This document shows, piece by piece, positions 18,351 to 26,936 of a stretch of 64,000 nt of DNA (position 1 is the stretch's first letter; every line of letters begins with the position of its first letter). The notes below the pieces were generated by a model. That model had not been told where the DNA came from. It ran no database searches and was given only the letters and a program-made list of their open reading frames with translations. The position numbers were made by a program, and so were the translations under genes. Origin of the DNA: Streptomyces sp. NBS 14/10 (GTDB lineage: Bacteria > Actinomycetota > Actinomycetes > Streptomycetales > Streptomycetaceae); contig NZ_NCSM01000022.1 of assembly GCF_002224125.1 (NCBI RefSeq), forward strand, positions 203,970-267,969. The letters run 5' to 3'.

Positions 18351-19447
18351 ATCAACCCGGGGGGCAGCCGGGGTCCGCCGCCCCCGCGAATGCCGTATCC
18401 GCAGATGCCGCCGCCGAATCCACCGCCACACTCACCAAGCAGAGCCCGCCGGGAGCGTCCAACGGACGTCCGGCGGCCCGCCGGGCCGCCGGGGGCGGCC
18501 GGCTGCGGGCGCTCGTCGATCTGCGCAATCTGTCCCTGGTCGGGGTCCTCGCGGTGCTGGTGGCCGTGGGCGGCTTCACCAAGCCCAATGAGTTCCTGAC
18601 CACCGACAATCTGCAACTCGTCCTCACCCAGGCGTCCGTGATCGGCGTCGTCACCGTCGGCATGACCTTCGTCATCACCAGCGGCGGTATCGATCTGTCC
18701 GTCGGCGCGATGGTCGCCCTGGCCTCCGTATGGGCCACGACGCTGGCCACCCAGGACTTCGGGCTCGGCGGCATCCTGATGTGCGCCGTCCTGGTCGGTC
18801 TCGGCTGCGGCCTGGTCAACGGCGTGCTCATCGCGTACGGCGGCATGGTCCCCTTCATCGCCACGCTCGCCATGCTCGCCTCGGCCCGCGGCCTCGCGCT
18901 GCACCTCAGCGACGGCAAGACGCAGGTCGTCACCGTGCAGCCGGTCCTGGACCTGGGGCTGCCCGACTCGTACGTCCTGGGCATCCCGCCACTGGTGATG
19001 ATCTTCGCCCTGGTCACCGTGGTCGGCTGGCTGGTGCTGAACCGTACGACCTTCGGCCGGCGCACCGTCGCCATCGGCGGCAACGCGGAGGCCGCCCGGC
19101 TCGCGGGCATCGACGTCAGGCGGCAGCGTCTGATGCTGTATCTGCTGTCCGGGCTGTGCTGCGGGATCGGCGCGTTCATGCTGATCGTCCTCACCGGGTC
19201 CGGCCAGAACACCAACGGCAACCTCTACGAACTCGACGCCATCGCCGCCGCGATCATCGGCGGCACGCTGCTCAGCGGCGGCCGGGGCACCATCACCGGC
19301 TCGGTCCTCGGCGTCCTCGTCTTCACCACCATCACCAACCTGTTCGCCCTGAACAACCTGCAGAGCGATGTCCAGCAGATCGCCAAGGGGGCGATCATCG
19401 TCGCCGCCGTCCTGGTCCAGAAGGGTCGTACGAACCATGAGGGATAA
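18344..19447 (+). CDS. Sugar ABC transporter permease (RbsC type)
   Basis: 367 residues. The N-terminal 60 residues are a polar Ala/Ser-rich tail, then eight to ten membrane segments. Diagnostic pieces are VGMTFVITSGGIDLSVGAMV and the loop NRTTFGRRTVAIGGNAEAARLAGI, both typical of branched-chain-sugar permeases of the RbsC group, and the ending GTLLSGGRGTITGSVLGVL. The start is GTG 18344, with GGGAG upstream, overlapping the ATPase gene. It forms the channel of the importer with the ATPase and the lipoprotein that follow. Confidence 0.92.
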   Translation: MLNQPGGQPGSAAPANAVSADAAAESTATLTKQSPPGASNGRPAARRAAGGGRLRALVDLRNLSLVGVLAVLVAVGGFTKPNEFLTTDNLQLVLTQASVIGVVTVGMTFVITSGGIDLSVGAMVALASVWATTLATQDFGLGGILMCAVLVGLGCGLVNGVLIAYGGMVPFIATLAMLASARGLALHLSDGKTQVVTVQPVLDLGLPDSYVLGIPPLVMIFALVTVVGWLVLNRTTFGRRTVAIGGNAEAARLAGIDVRRQRLMLYLLSGLCCGIGAFMLIVLTGSGQNTNGNLYELDAIAAAIIGGTLLSGGRGTITGSVLGVLVFTTITNLFALNNLQSDVQQIAKGAIIVAAVLVQKGRTNHEG

Positions 19448-20507
19448 CCCACGCACACCGGCCAACTCCCCGATGAGCCCCAGCCGCAGGAATCTGCTGT
19501 TCGGCACCGCCGCCGCGGGTGCGCTCTTCGCCGCGGGCTGTACGAGCAACGAGAACAACGACGACAACGAGAAGAGCACACAGGCCGCGAACACGGCGGA
19601 CACCAAGCCCGGCAAGGCGGTCACCATCGGCTTCGCCGGCCCGCAGGCCGACCACGGCTGGCTCAACGCCATCAACCAGCAGGCCAAGCGGCGCGCCAAG
19701 GAGTACGAGGACGTCACCCTCGAGACCACCGAGGGCTCGAATGACACCGCGCAGCAGATCGGCCAGATCGAGACGCTGATCAACAAGAAGGTCGACGTCC
19801 TGGTCATCCTGCCCGCCGACGGCAAGGCGCTGACCCAGGTCGGGCTGAAGGCCATGAAGGCGGGCATCCCCGTCGTCAACCTCGACCGGATCTTCGCCTC
19901 CCCGCAGGCGTACCGCTGCTGGATCGGCGGCGACAACTACGGCATGGGGCTCAACGCGGGCCGCTACATCGGCGAACAGCTCAAGGGCAAGAAGAACGCG
20001 AAGGTCGTCGAGCTGGCCGGCCTCGACAACCTGGAGCTGACCGGGCAGCGCACCAAGGGGTTCGACGACGCCCTGAAGAACTACCCCAACATCGAGAAGG
20101 TCGGCCGCCAGGCCGCCGAGTTCACCGTCGAGTCCGGCCAGGCGAAGATGGCCCAGCTGCTCCAGGCGCACAAGAAGTTCGACGCGCTCTGGAACCACGA
20201 CGACGACCAGGGTGTGGGCGCCGAGCGCGCCATCCAGCAGGCCGGACGGGACGACTTCCTGATGGTCGGCGGCGCGGGCGCCAAGCGCGCCATGGACGCC
20301 ATCAAGGCCGACAACAGCGTGCTGAAGGCTACCGTCCTCTACCCGCCGACGATGGCCGCCTCCGCCATTGACCTGGCCCGCGCGCTCGGCCAGGGCAAGG
20401 GCGTCGGCGGCCTCGCCGAACTGGAGATCCCGGCGTCCCTGACGCTCTACTCCGCCGTGGTCACCAAGGACAACGTCGACGCCTACCTGCCCACGGGCTT
20501 CAGCTGA
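19437..20507 (+). CDS. Sugar-binding lipoprotein (type-1 periplasmic binding protein)
   Basis: 356 residues. The N-terminus combines a twin-arginine motif (SRRNLLFG) with a lipobox ending AAGC, suggesting Tat export followed by lipid attachment. The mature part is a Rbs/Xyl-type binding protein: VTIGFAGPQADHGWLNAI, the segment NKKVDVLVILPADGKALTQ and FDALWNHDDDQGVGAERAIQQAG are family landmarks. It should deliver the substrate to the permease just upstream. The ATG at 19437 overlaps the permease gene by 11 bases; a second in-frame ATG at 19473 also precedes the Tat motif. Confidence 0.9.
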   Translation: MRDNPRTPANSPMSPSRRNLLFGTAAAGALFAAGCTSNENNDDNEKSTQAANTADTKPGKAVTIGFAGPQADHGWLNAINQQAKRRAKEYEDVTLETTEGSNDTAQQIGQIETLINKKVDVLVILPADGKALTQVGLKAMKAGIPVVNLDRIFASPQAYRCWIGGDNYGMGLNAGRYIGEQLKGKKNAKVVELAGLDNLELTGQRTKGFDDALKNYPNIEKVGRQAAEFTVESGQAKMAQLLQAHKKFDALWNHDDDQGVGAERAIQQAGRDDFLMVGGAGAKRAMDAIKADNSVLKATVLYPPTMAASAIDLARALGQGKGVGGLAELEIPASLTLYSAVVTKDNVDAYLPTGFS

Positions 20508-20548
20508 CCGCACCCCCGCCGGACCTGATCCCCCACCGAAGGAGTCCC

Positions 20549-21781
20549 ATGCAACGTCCTGCGGAAACTGCGGAAACCGCGGAAACAACCAAGCCCGCGC
20601 TCGGTGTCGGCATGGTCGGCTACGCCTTCATGGGCGCCGCCCACTCCCAGGGGTGGCGCACCGTGGGCCGCGTCTTCGACCTGCCGCTGCGCCCGGCCAT
20701 GGCCGCCATCTGCGGCCGCGACCCGGACTCGGTGCGGGCCGCGGCCGACAAACACGGCTGGGCCGCCGCCGAGACCGACTGGCGCGCCCTGATCGCCCGC
20801 GACGACGTGCAGCTCGTCGACATCTGCACACCCGGTGACAGCCACGCCGAGATCGCGATCGCCGCGCTTGAGGCGGGCAAGCATGTGCTGTGCGAGAAGC
20901 CGCTCGCCAACTCGGTCGCCGAGGCCGAGGCCATGGTGGAAGCGGCGCGGCGGGCGCGGGAGCGCGGGCAGATCGCGACGGTGGGGTTCAACTACCGCCG
21001 TACGCCCGCCATCGCACACGCCCGCCGGATGGTGCGGGACGGGCGGCTCGGGGTGCTGCGCCACGTACGGGTGTCGTATCTGCAGGACTGGCTCGTCGAT
21101 CCGGAGTCCCCGCTGGTGTGGCGGCTGCGGCGGGAGCACGCGGGCTCCGGCGCGCTCGGCGACCTGGGCGCCCATATCGTCGACCTGGCGCAGTATCTGG
21201 CCGGCGAGCCGCTGGTCGGGGTCTCGGCGCTGACCGAGACCTTCGTACGGGAGCGGCCGCTGCCCGAGGGGGCGGCGGCCGGCGGGACGGCGGCCGGTGG
21301 GCTCGGCGGCCGGGCGGGCGGCGCGGCGCGCGGAGCGGTCACGGTCGACGACGCGGCGCTGTTCAGCGGGCGGCTGGCCTCCGGGGCGCTCGCGTCCTTC
21401 GAGGCCACCCGGTTCGCGGCGGGCCGCAAGAACGCGCTGCGGATCGAGCTCAACGGCGAACGCGGCTCGCTCGCCTTCGACCTGGAGCGGCTGAACGAGC
21501 TGCACTTCCACGACCACACCGAGCCGGCCACCGACGCCGGTTTCCGCCGGATCCTGGTCACCGAGCCCGAACACCCCTATCTGGAGGCGTGGTGGCCGGC
21601 CGGCCACGCCCTCGGATACGAGCACACCTTCGTCCACCAGGCGCGCGATCTGGTGCTTGCCATCGACGCGCGGACCGAACCCGAACCGTCCTTCGCGGAC
21701 GGGCTGCAGGTGCAGCGGGTGCTCGCCGCGGTCGAAGAGAGTGCCGAGAAGAACTGCGTCTACACGCCGGTACCCGCCTGA
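20549..21781 (+). CDS. Gfo/Idh/MocA-family NAD(P)-dependent oxidoreductase
   Basis: 410 residues. An N-terminal Rossmann domain starts near residue 18 ([15 protein letters not shown]), continues to the catalytic EKP motif (LCEKPLANS near 115) and a GFNYRR segment, followed by the alpha/beta C-terminal domain with HIVDLAQYL. Such enzymes oxidise or reduce sugars, inositols and their derivatives. An unusual Gly/Ala-rich insert ([19 protein letters not shown]) interrupts the C-terminal domain near 245-265 and is likely a flexible loop. It lies 41 bp after the sugar-binding protein gene and 10 bp before the isomerase, so it probably acts on the imported sugar. Confidence 0.9.
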   Translation: MQRPAETAETAETTKPALGVGMVGYAFMGAAHSQGWRTVGRVFDLPLRPAMAAICGRDPDSVRAAADKHGWAAAETDWRALIARDDVQLVDICTPGDSHAEIAIAALEAGKHVLCEKPLANSVAEAEAMVEAARRARERGQIATVGFNYRRTPAIAHARRMVRDGRLGVLRHVRVSYLQDWLVDPESPLVWRLRREHAGSGALGDLGAHIVDLAQYLAGEPLVGVSALTETFVRERPLPEGAAAGGTAAGGLGGRAGGAARGAVTVDDAALFSGRLASGALASFEATRFAAGRKNALRIELNGERGSLAFDLERLNELHFHDHTEPATDAGFRRILVTEPEHPYLEAWWPAGHALGYEHTFVHQARDLVLAIDARTEPEPSFADGLQVQRVLAAVEESAEKNCVYTPVPA

Positions 21782-21791
21782 GGAGGCCCGG

Positions 21792-22799
21792 ATGCCCCGA
21801 CAATTCACACTCTTCACCGGACAGTGGGCCGATCTGCCGCTCGAGGAGGTCTGCCGGCTGGCCCGCGACTTCGGCTACGACGGACTCGAACTCGCCTGCT
21901 GGGGCGACCACTTCGAGGTGGACCGGGCGCTCTCCGAGCCCGGCTATCTGGACGGGCGGCGGCAGCTGCTGGAGAAGTACGGGCTCCAGTGCTGGGCCAT
22001 CTCCAACCACCTGGTCGGCCAGGCCGTATGCGACTCCCCCATCGACGAGCGCCACCAGGCCATCGTGCCGGGCCGGATCTGGCGCGACGGCGACCCGGAG
22101 GGGGTGCGGCAGCGGGCGGCGGCCGAGCTGGCGGACACCGCGCGGGCCGCGGCCGCATTCGGTGTCCGTACCGTCATCGGCTTCACCGGGTCCTCCATCT
22201 GGCATCTGGTGGCGATGTTCCCGCCGGTGCCGCCGCATATGATCGAGCGCGGCTACGAGGACTTCGCCGAGCGCTGGAACCCGATCCTGGACGTGTTCGA
22301 CGCGGAGGGCGTGCGCTTCGCCCACGAGGTGCACCCGAGCGAGATCGCGTACGACTACTGGACCACTCACCGCGCGCTCGAAGCGGTCGGCCACCGCCCC
22401 GCCTTCGGGCTCAACTTCGACCCCAGCCATTTCGTCTGGCAGGACCTCGACCCGGTCGGCTTCCTGTGGGACTTCCGGGACCGGATCTACCACGTGGACT
22501 GCAAGGAGGCGCGGAAGCGGCTGGACGGCCGCAACGGCCGGCTCGGCTCGCATCTGCCCTGGGGCGACCCGCGGCGCGGCTGGGACTTCGTCTCGGCCGG
22601 ACACGGGGATGTGCCGTGGGAGGACGTGTTCCGGATGCTGCGCTCCATCGGATACGACGGGCCGGTGTCGGTGGAGTGGGAGGACGCCGGGATGGACCGG
22701 CTCCAGGGCGCGCCGGAGGCGCTGAAGCGGCTGAAGGCGTACGACTTCGACCCGCCGGCGGCCTCCTTCGACGCGGCCTTCGGCGGCGGGAACGGCTGA
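21792..22799 (+). CDS. Sugar phosphate isomerase/epimerase-type TIM barrel (AP-endonuclease-2 fold)
   Basis: 335 residues of a xylose-isomerase-like TIM barrel. Likely metal ligands on successive strands are seen in [30 protein letters not shown] and VSVEWEDAG. Members of this family isomerise or epimerise sugars or process inositol-derived keto compounds, often beside a Gfo/Idh/MocA dehydrogenase as here. The ATG at 21792 follows AGGAGG closely. It is the last gene of the plus-strand sugar set and is followed by a perfect hairpin. The exact substrate (for example an inositol or a 3-keto sugar) is not indicated. Confidence 0.88.
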   Translation: MPRQFTLFTGQWADLPLEEVCRLARDFGYDGLELACWGDHFEVDRALSEPGYLDGRRQLLEKYGLQCWAISNHLVGQAVCDSPIDERHQAIVPGRIWRDGDPEGVRQRAAAELADTARAAAAFGVRTVIGFTGSSIWHLVAMFPPVPPHMIERGYEDFAERWNPILDVFDAEGVRFAHEVHPSEIAYDYWTTHRALEAVGHRPAFGLNFDPSHFVWQDLDPVGFLWDFRDRIYHVDCKEARKRLDGRNGRLGSHLPWGDPRRGWDFVSAGHGDVPWEDVFRMLRSIGYDGPVSVEWEDAGMDRLQGAPEALKRLKAYDFDPPAASFDAAFGGGNG

Positions 22800-22832
22800 A
22801 GGGGGCTGTCGGGAAGGGGCCGGGAGGGGCCG

Positions 22833-22863
22833 GGGCCGTCCGTGCGGGGGTCACGGACGGCCC
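22833..22863 (+). terminator. Perfect 12-bp hairpin ending the sugar operon
   Basis: GGGCCGTCCGTG (22833-22844) and CACGGACGGCCC (22852-22863) form an uninterrupted stem with a seven-base loop, 34 bp after the isomerase stop codon. It is one of the strongest hairpins in the window and also separates the operon from the response regulator gene. Confidence 0.75.
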
Positions 22864-22901
22864 TGAGGCCGTTCCTACGTCCGATGGCTCACCATGGTCA
22901 C

Positions 22902-23588
22902 ATGACCATCCGCGTCCTGCTCGCCGACGACCAGACCCTGCTGCGTGCCACCTTCCGGATCCTGATCGACTCGTGCGAGGACATGGAGGTGGTGGCGGAG
23001 GCCGCCGACGGTGCGGAGGCGGCAGCGCTGACCAGCGCACACGCCCCTGACGTCGTCGTCATGGACATCCGTATGCCCGGCACCGACGGCCTGGCCGCGA
23101 CCGCCGCGATCTGCGCCGACCCGGAGCTGTCCGCCACCCGTGTGCTCATCCTCACCACCTTCGAGACCGACGAATACGTGGCCCGGGCGCTGCGGGCGGG
23201 CGCGAGCGGTTTCCTCGGCAAGGACGTGGGCGCCGATGAACTGCTCTCCGGCATCCGCACCGTGGCCTCCGGCGACTCCCTGCTCTCCCCGGTGGCCACC
23301 CGCGCCCTGATCACCCGCTTTCTCGCCGCCCCCGACCCCGAGGCCCCACTGGCGCCGAGCGAACTCCTGGCCTCGCTCACCGCCCGCGAGCGGGAGGTGA
23401 TGGCGCTGGCGGCGGAGGGGAGGCCCAACGCCGAGATCGCCGAGGTGCTTTTCGTCAGCCCGCTGACCGTACGCACCCATGTCCAGCGGGCCATGAACAA
23501 GCTCGGGGCGCGGGACCGCGCCCAGCTGGTCGTCATCGCGTACCAGTCCGGTCTTGTGCGTCCCGCGCCGCCGCGCGACCAGTGCTGA
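22902..23588 (+). CDS. NarL/LuxR-type response regulator (orphan)
   Basis: 228 residues. The receiver domain has the acidic pair DD near 9-10, the phosphoacceptor Asp55 in VVMDIRMPG, the conserved Thr in LILTTFE and Lys in FLGKDV. The C-terminal LuxR-type HTH covers about 160-215 (LTAREREVMALAAEG, NAEIAEVLFVSPLTVRTHV, NKLGARDRAQLVV). It should bind DNA after phosphorylation. No histidine kinase gene is adjacent, so its partner is elsewhere. No clear ribosome binding site precedes the ATG at 22902, and an in-frame ATG lies six codons upstream; a leaderless transcript is possible. Confidence 0.88.
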   Translation: MTIRVLLADDQTLLRATFRILIDSCEDMEVVAEAADGAEAAALTSAHAPDVVVMDIRMPGTDGLAATAAICADPELSATRVLILTTFETDEYVARALRAGASGFLGKDVGADELLSGIRTVASGDSLLSPVATRALITRFLAAPDPEAPLAPSELLASLTAREREVMALAAEGRPNAEIAEVLFVSPLTVRTHVQRAMNKLGARDRAQLVVIAYQSGLVRPAPPRDQC

Positions 23589-23598
23589 CTGTCCAGTG

Positions 23599-24576
23599 CT
23601 AACTGTTCAGGCCGAAGAAGGTGATGGCCCGGGCGGCCATACCGGCGAGCGGGAGCGAGTGTCCCGTGCCCTGGATGCTGATGGCCTCGACCGGGGCCCG
23701 GTCACCGGTGGCGCCGTAGCGGGTGCGGGTCCAGTTGACCTGCGGACTGTCCGTGCTCACGGGTGTCTGGCTCGCCCCGAGGACGTTGGTCCACTGCTTG
23801 ATCTCCTCACCGAAGTTCGGATAGCGCAGGGTGGTGTCCGCGGTGCCGTGCCACAGCTGCATCCTCGGCCGGGCGCCGGTGTATCCGGGGTAGGCGCCGC
23901 GGGCCAGATCGCCCCACTGCTGCGCCGTCTTGGTGATCGTGCCGTTGGCGCAGGCGGTGTTCCAGCCGGATCCGTCCGTGGTGGCGAAGCAGCCGAAGGG
24001 TACGCCGGAGAACGCCGCCCCCGCCTTGAACACGTCCGGGTAGTCGCCGAGCAGGACGTTGGTCATCATGGCGCCCGAGGAGGCTCCGGTGACATAGACC
24101 CGGCTGGGGTCGGCGTTGTTGTGCTGGAGGACGTAGCGGACCATCGACACGATGCCCACCGGGTCGCTGCCCCCGTCGTGCCGCAGCGCCTGCGGCGAGG
24201 AGACGTCGAAGCAGGAGCCGCTGCGGGTGGCGGACGGGTAGATGACGATGAAGCCGTAGCGGTCGGCCAGCGAGGCGAACTCGGTGCCGGAGTAGAACGC
24301 GGGGCCCGAGCCCGTGCAGTAGTGCACCGCGACGAGCACCGCGGGCCGCGCCGCGACGTTGTTCGGCACGTACTGGTACATCCTGAGGTTGCTCGGGTTG
24401 TTGCCGAATCCGGTCACCTCGGTGAGCGAGGCGGCGGCCGCGGGGGTCGGTGTCAGCAGGAGCAGCGACGCGAGCAGCGGCAGGATGCCGCCGAGTAACG
24501 CCGCGAGCACCGACCTGGGTGTTCTGCGCCGCCTTCCGGCCATGTCGTTTCCGGCTGGCGCGGGGCTGTTGGTCAT
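23599..24576 (-). CDS. Secreted PHB depolymerase/CE1-type esterase
   Basis: 325 residues. The arginine-rich start followed by LLGGILPLLASLLLL and AAAA forms a signal peptide. The catalytic part is an alpha/beta hydrolase of the esterase-PHB/CE1 group: AVLVAVHYCTGSG near the oxyanion region, the nucleophile in GASSGAM, and a late GTGHSLP holding the probable catalytic His. Related Streptomyces enzymes act on polyhydroxyalkanoates or as acetylxylan/feruloyl esterases, so the plant-polymer setting favours the latter, without proof. GAAAGGAC precedes the ATG at 24576. It is divergent from a PucR-like regulator with only 21 bp between starts. Confidence 0.82.
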   Translation of the reverse strand: MTNSPAPAGNDMAGRRRRTPRSVLAALLGGILPLLASLLLLTPTPAAAASLTEVTGFGNNPSNLRMYQYVPNNVAARPAVLVAVHYCTGSGPAFYSGTEFASLADRYGFIVIYPSATRSGSCFDVSSPQALRHDGGSDPVGIVSMVRYVLQHNNADPSRVYVTGASSGAMMTNVLLGDYPDVFKAGAAFSGVPFGCFATTDGSGWNTACANGTITKTAQQWGDLARGAYPGYTGARPRMQLWHGTADTTLRYPNFGEEIKQWTNVLGASQTPVSTDSPQVNWTRTRYGATGDRAPVEAISIQGTGHSLPLAGMAARAITFFGLNS

Positions 24577-24597
24577 GTCCCTGTCCTTTCTAGACTG

Positions 24598-25782
24598 GTG
24601 GCTGTGAAGGGCTTGCTGCTGCGGCTCTCGGCGCTCGACGCGGATGCCGCCACCGCGGTTCGCGTGATCGCCCACTTCCAGGCGCTGCTGGGCAGCGGCG
24701 CCCTCGACGCGATATCGCTGGCCCGGTCCACCGCGGGGCTCGCGGAGTGCGCGGCGGGCCTGGAGCTGCCCGACGGCCGCACGGCCCGGTTCGGGCCGGG
24801 CGGCGCCGCCCTCCCCGGTGAGCCGGAGGCGGTGTCCCAGGGCGCGGAGCTCGGCCCGTCGGGGCGGGTGTGGCTGGAGCGGCCGGGGCCGCCGGGCCCG
24901 TTCGACGAGCTGATCCTCGAATGGATGGCCATCGCCGCCCGGACACTGTGCGGCGGCCCTACGCCCTGTGCCCCGCCCGCCCCTCGTACGCCCGGGCAGC
25001 CCGGTGCGCCCGACGCGGCCGATCCCGCGCTGATGGAGCTGGTGCTGTCCGAGCGCGAGTCCGACCACGACCGCGCCCGCGCGCTACGGCTGCTGGGCCT
25101 GGCCCCCGAACTGCCGCTGCGGATGGTGGCGGTGCGCGGCGCCCCGGCCGTCGACGCGGGCCTGGACGCGGTCGCGCTGCTCGGCCGGGCGGGGCTCGAG
25201 GCCGTCGTCCGGGTCACCCGGACCGGCCCATGGGGCACGGTCCTGGTGCAGCCCCCGGATCCGGCGGCCGACTCGCCCGCCCCGGCGCTGCGCGCCGCGG
25301 TGGCCGATCCACGCCGTGGCCCGGACGTGGCGCGCGACGCGGCGCGCCGGCTGCGGGTCGGCGTCGGCGGCCTGGTCCCCGCGCTGGCGGCCCGCGACTC
25401 CTGGGCACAGGCGTGCACGGCGCTGCGGTTCGCGGTGGCGGGCAGCCCGCGGGAGGCGGTGGCCGACCATGACGCGCTCGGCCCGGTCGCGCTGCTGGCC
25501 GACATCCCGGCGGAGCGGCTGGCCGCGCTGCCCGAGGCACGGCAGCTGGACGCGCTGGCCGCCCAGCCGAACGGGGACCTGACCATCGCCGCGCTGGCCG
25601 CCTTCTGCCGTACCGGCTCGCTGCGCCAGGCCGCCGCGGAACTGCATCTGCACCACAGCTCCGTGGCCGCCCGGCTGGCCCATGTCGAGGCGGCACTGGG
25701 CTGGCGGCTACGCGACCCCGAACACCGCTTCCACGCCCACCTCGCGCTGTACGCAAGGCGATTGGGAGCGGGGCCGTGCTGA
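24598..25782 (+). CDS. PucR/CdaR-type helix-turn-helix regulator
   Basis: 394 residues. The last ~60 residues form a PucR-type HTH (LTIAALAAFCRTGSLRQAAAELHLHHSSVAARL), with LGWRLRDPEHRF continuing the family pattern. The upstream part (about 1-330) is an Ala/Leu/Arg-rich region of unclear fold, with a short Pro-rich linker near 125. PucR-like proteins often control neighbouring metabolic genes. The 21-bp gap to the divergent esterase suggests it may control that gene. GTG 24598 and GTG 24604 are both possible starts; neither has a visible ribosome binding site. Confidence 0.7.
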   Translation: MAVKGLLLRLSALDADAATAVRVIAHFQALLGSGALDAISLARSTAGLAECAAGLELPDGRTARFGPGGAALPGEPEAVSQGAELGPSGRVWLERPGPPGPFDELILEWMAIAARTLCGGPTPCAPPAPRTPGQPGAPDAADPALMELVLSERESDHDRARALRLLGLAPELPLRMVAVRGAPAVDAGLDAVALLGRAGLEAVVRVTRTGPWGTVLVQPPDPAADSPAPALRAAVADPRRGPDVARDAARRLRVGVGGLVPALAARDSWAQACTALRFAVAGSPREAVADHDALGPVALLADIPAERLAALPEARQLDALAAQPNGDLTIAALAAFCRTGSLRQAAAELHLHHSSVAARLAHVEAALGWRLRDPEHRFHAHLALYARRLGAGPC

Positions 25783-25792
25783 GTGCGGGCTC

Positions 25793-26749
25793 TCATCGGC
25801 CCAGTGCTCGCCGCAGGACCGCGACCGTCTCGTCGCTCATCCGCCGCACCACCCCGGCGTACTCCACGGCCACCGCGCCGTGGAAGGTGCCCGGGAAGAG
25901 ATGGAGTTCGGTGCGGACACCGGCGGCCAGCAGCGCGCGTGCGTAGTCGATGCCCTCGTCGCGCAGCGGGTCGAACTCCATCACCGCGACATAGGCGGGC
26001 GGCAGCCCCCGCAGCCCGGCCACGCCCGCCCTGGCGGGGGCCGCGTACGGCGACACATCCCCCGTACCGGGCACCCCGGCCCCCAGATACGCCTCCCAGC
26101 TCTGCCGGGCGAGTGCGCGGGTCCATACGGGCGTGTCGGTGAAGGCCCGCGCGCTGGGCGTGTCCAGCCGGTCGTCGAGCGCGGGGCTGAACAGGACCTG
26201 GAAGCGGATCCCGGGGCCGCCGCGGGCGTGGGCGAGCATCGTCAGGGCGGTGGCCATGCCCGCCCCGGAGCTGTCGCCGAGTACCGCGATCCGGTCGGCC
26301 GCCACCTCCAGCCCCGCATCGCCCTTCGCCAGCAGGCACAGCCCGGCGTAACAGTCCTCCAGACCGGCGGGGAAGGGGTGTTCGGGCGCCAGCCGGTAGT
26401 CCGGTGACACCACCACGGCGTCAAGATCACGGCACAGCCGCAGGTTGAAGGCGTGGTCCACGTCCGGCGAGCCCAGCATGAAGCCACCGCCGTGGACGCT
26501 GTAGACGGCGGGCAGCGGCCCGGCGGCGCCCAGCGGCCGGTACGTACGCAGCGCCACGTCCGGCGCACCCTCCCACCCGGGCGCCGCCGCCTGTCCGACC
26601 TCCACCCCGGTGCTGTCCACGGCCGCGAGCCGCCCGGCCACCTCCCGCGCCTGCGCGGCCCGCGCGGCGGCCAGGTCGGAGAGGTCGACCGGGGGGATCA
26701 GGGCGACGGCCGCGGCGAGTTCGGAGTCGAACGGGTAGTCGTGGGCCAT
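25793..26749 (-). CDS. Alpha/beta-hydrolase esterase of the hormone-sensitive-lipase family
   Basis: 318 residues. The HSL-family oxyanion motif HGGGF is near residue 85, the nucleophile is in GDSSGAG near 158, Asp lies in EFDPLRDEG and His in FPGTFHG near the end. DYRLAPEHPFPA is the usual strand/helix after HGGG. Such esterases hydrolyse small acyl esters in the cytoplasm. It is convergent with the PucR-like gene (10-bp gap). It has no signal peptide, and nothing nearby fixes a substrate. Confidence 0.88.
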   Translation of the reverse strand: MAHDYPFDSELAAAVALIPPVDLSDLAAARAAQAREVAGRLAAVDSTGVEVGQAAAPGWEGAPDVALRTYRPLGAAGPLPAVYSVHGGGFMLGSPDVDHAFNLRLCRDLDAVVVSPDYRLAPEHPFPAGLEDCYAGLCLLAKGDAGLEVAADRIAVLGDSSGAGMATALTMLAHARGGPGIRFQVLFSPALDDRLDTPSARAFTDTPVWTRALARQSWEAYLGAGVPGTGDVSPYAAPARAGVAGLRGLPPAYVAVMEFDPLRDEGIDYARALLAAGVRTELHLFPGTFHGAVAVEYAGVVRRMSDETVAVLRRALGR

Positions 26750-26936
26750 GTCTCACACCGTGCCACGGGGTGGCCGCGCGGGTCATCAGACAGGCGTCGG
26801 GACAACAGCCCCCGTCACCCGACTTCCGTGCGGCCCCATGAGCCACATCCGCCCCATGGGTTCAGGGGTTCGCGGCTGGTCGGCTGCCGAGGGAAATCAC
26901 TCGGCGCCTGCCCCGTCGATCAGGCACCATGGCCCG

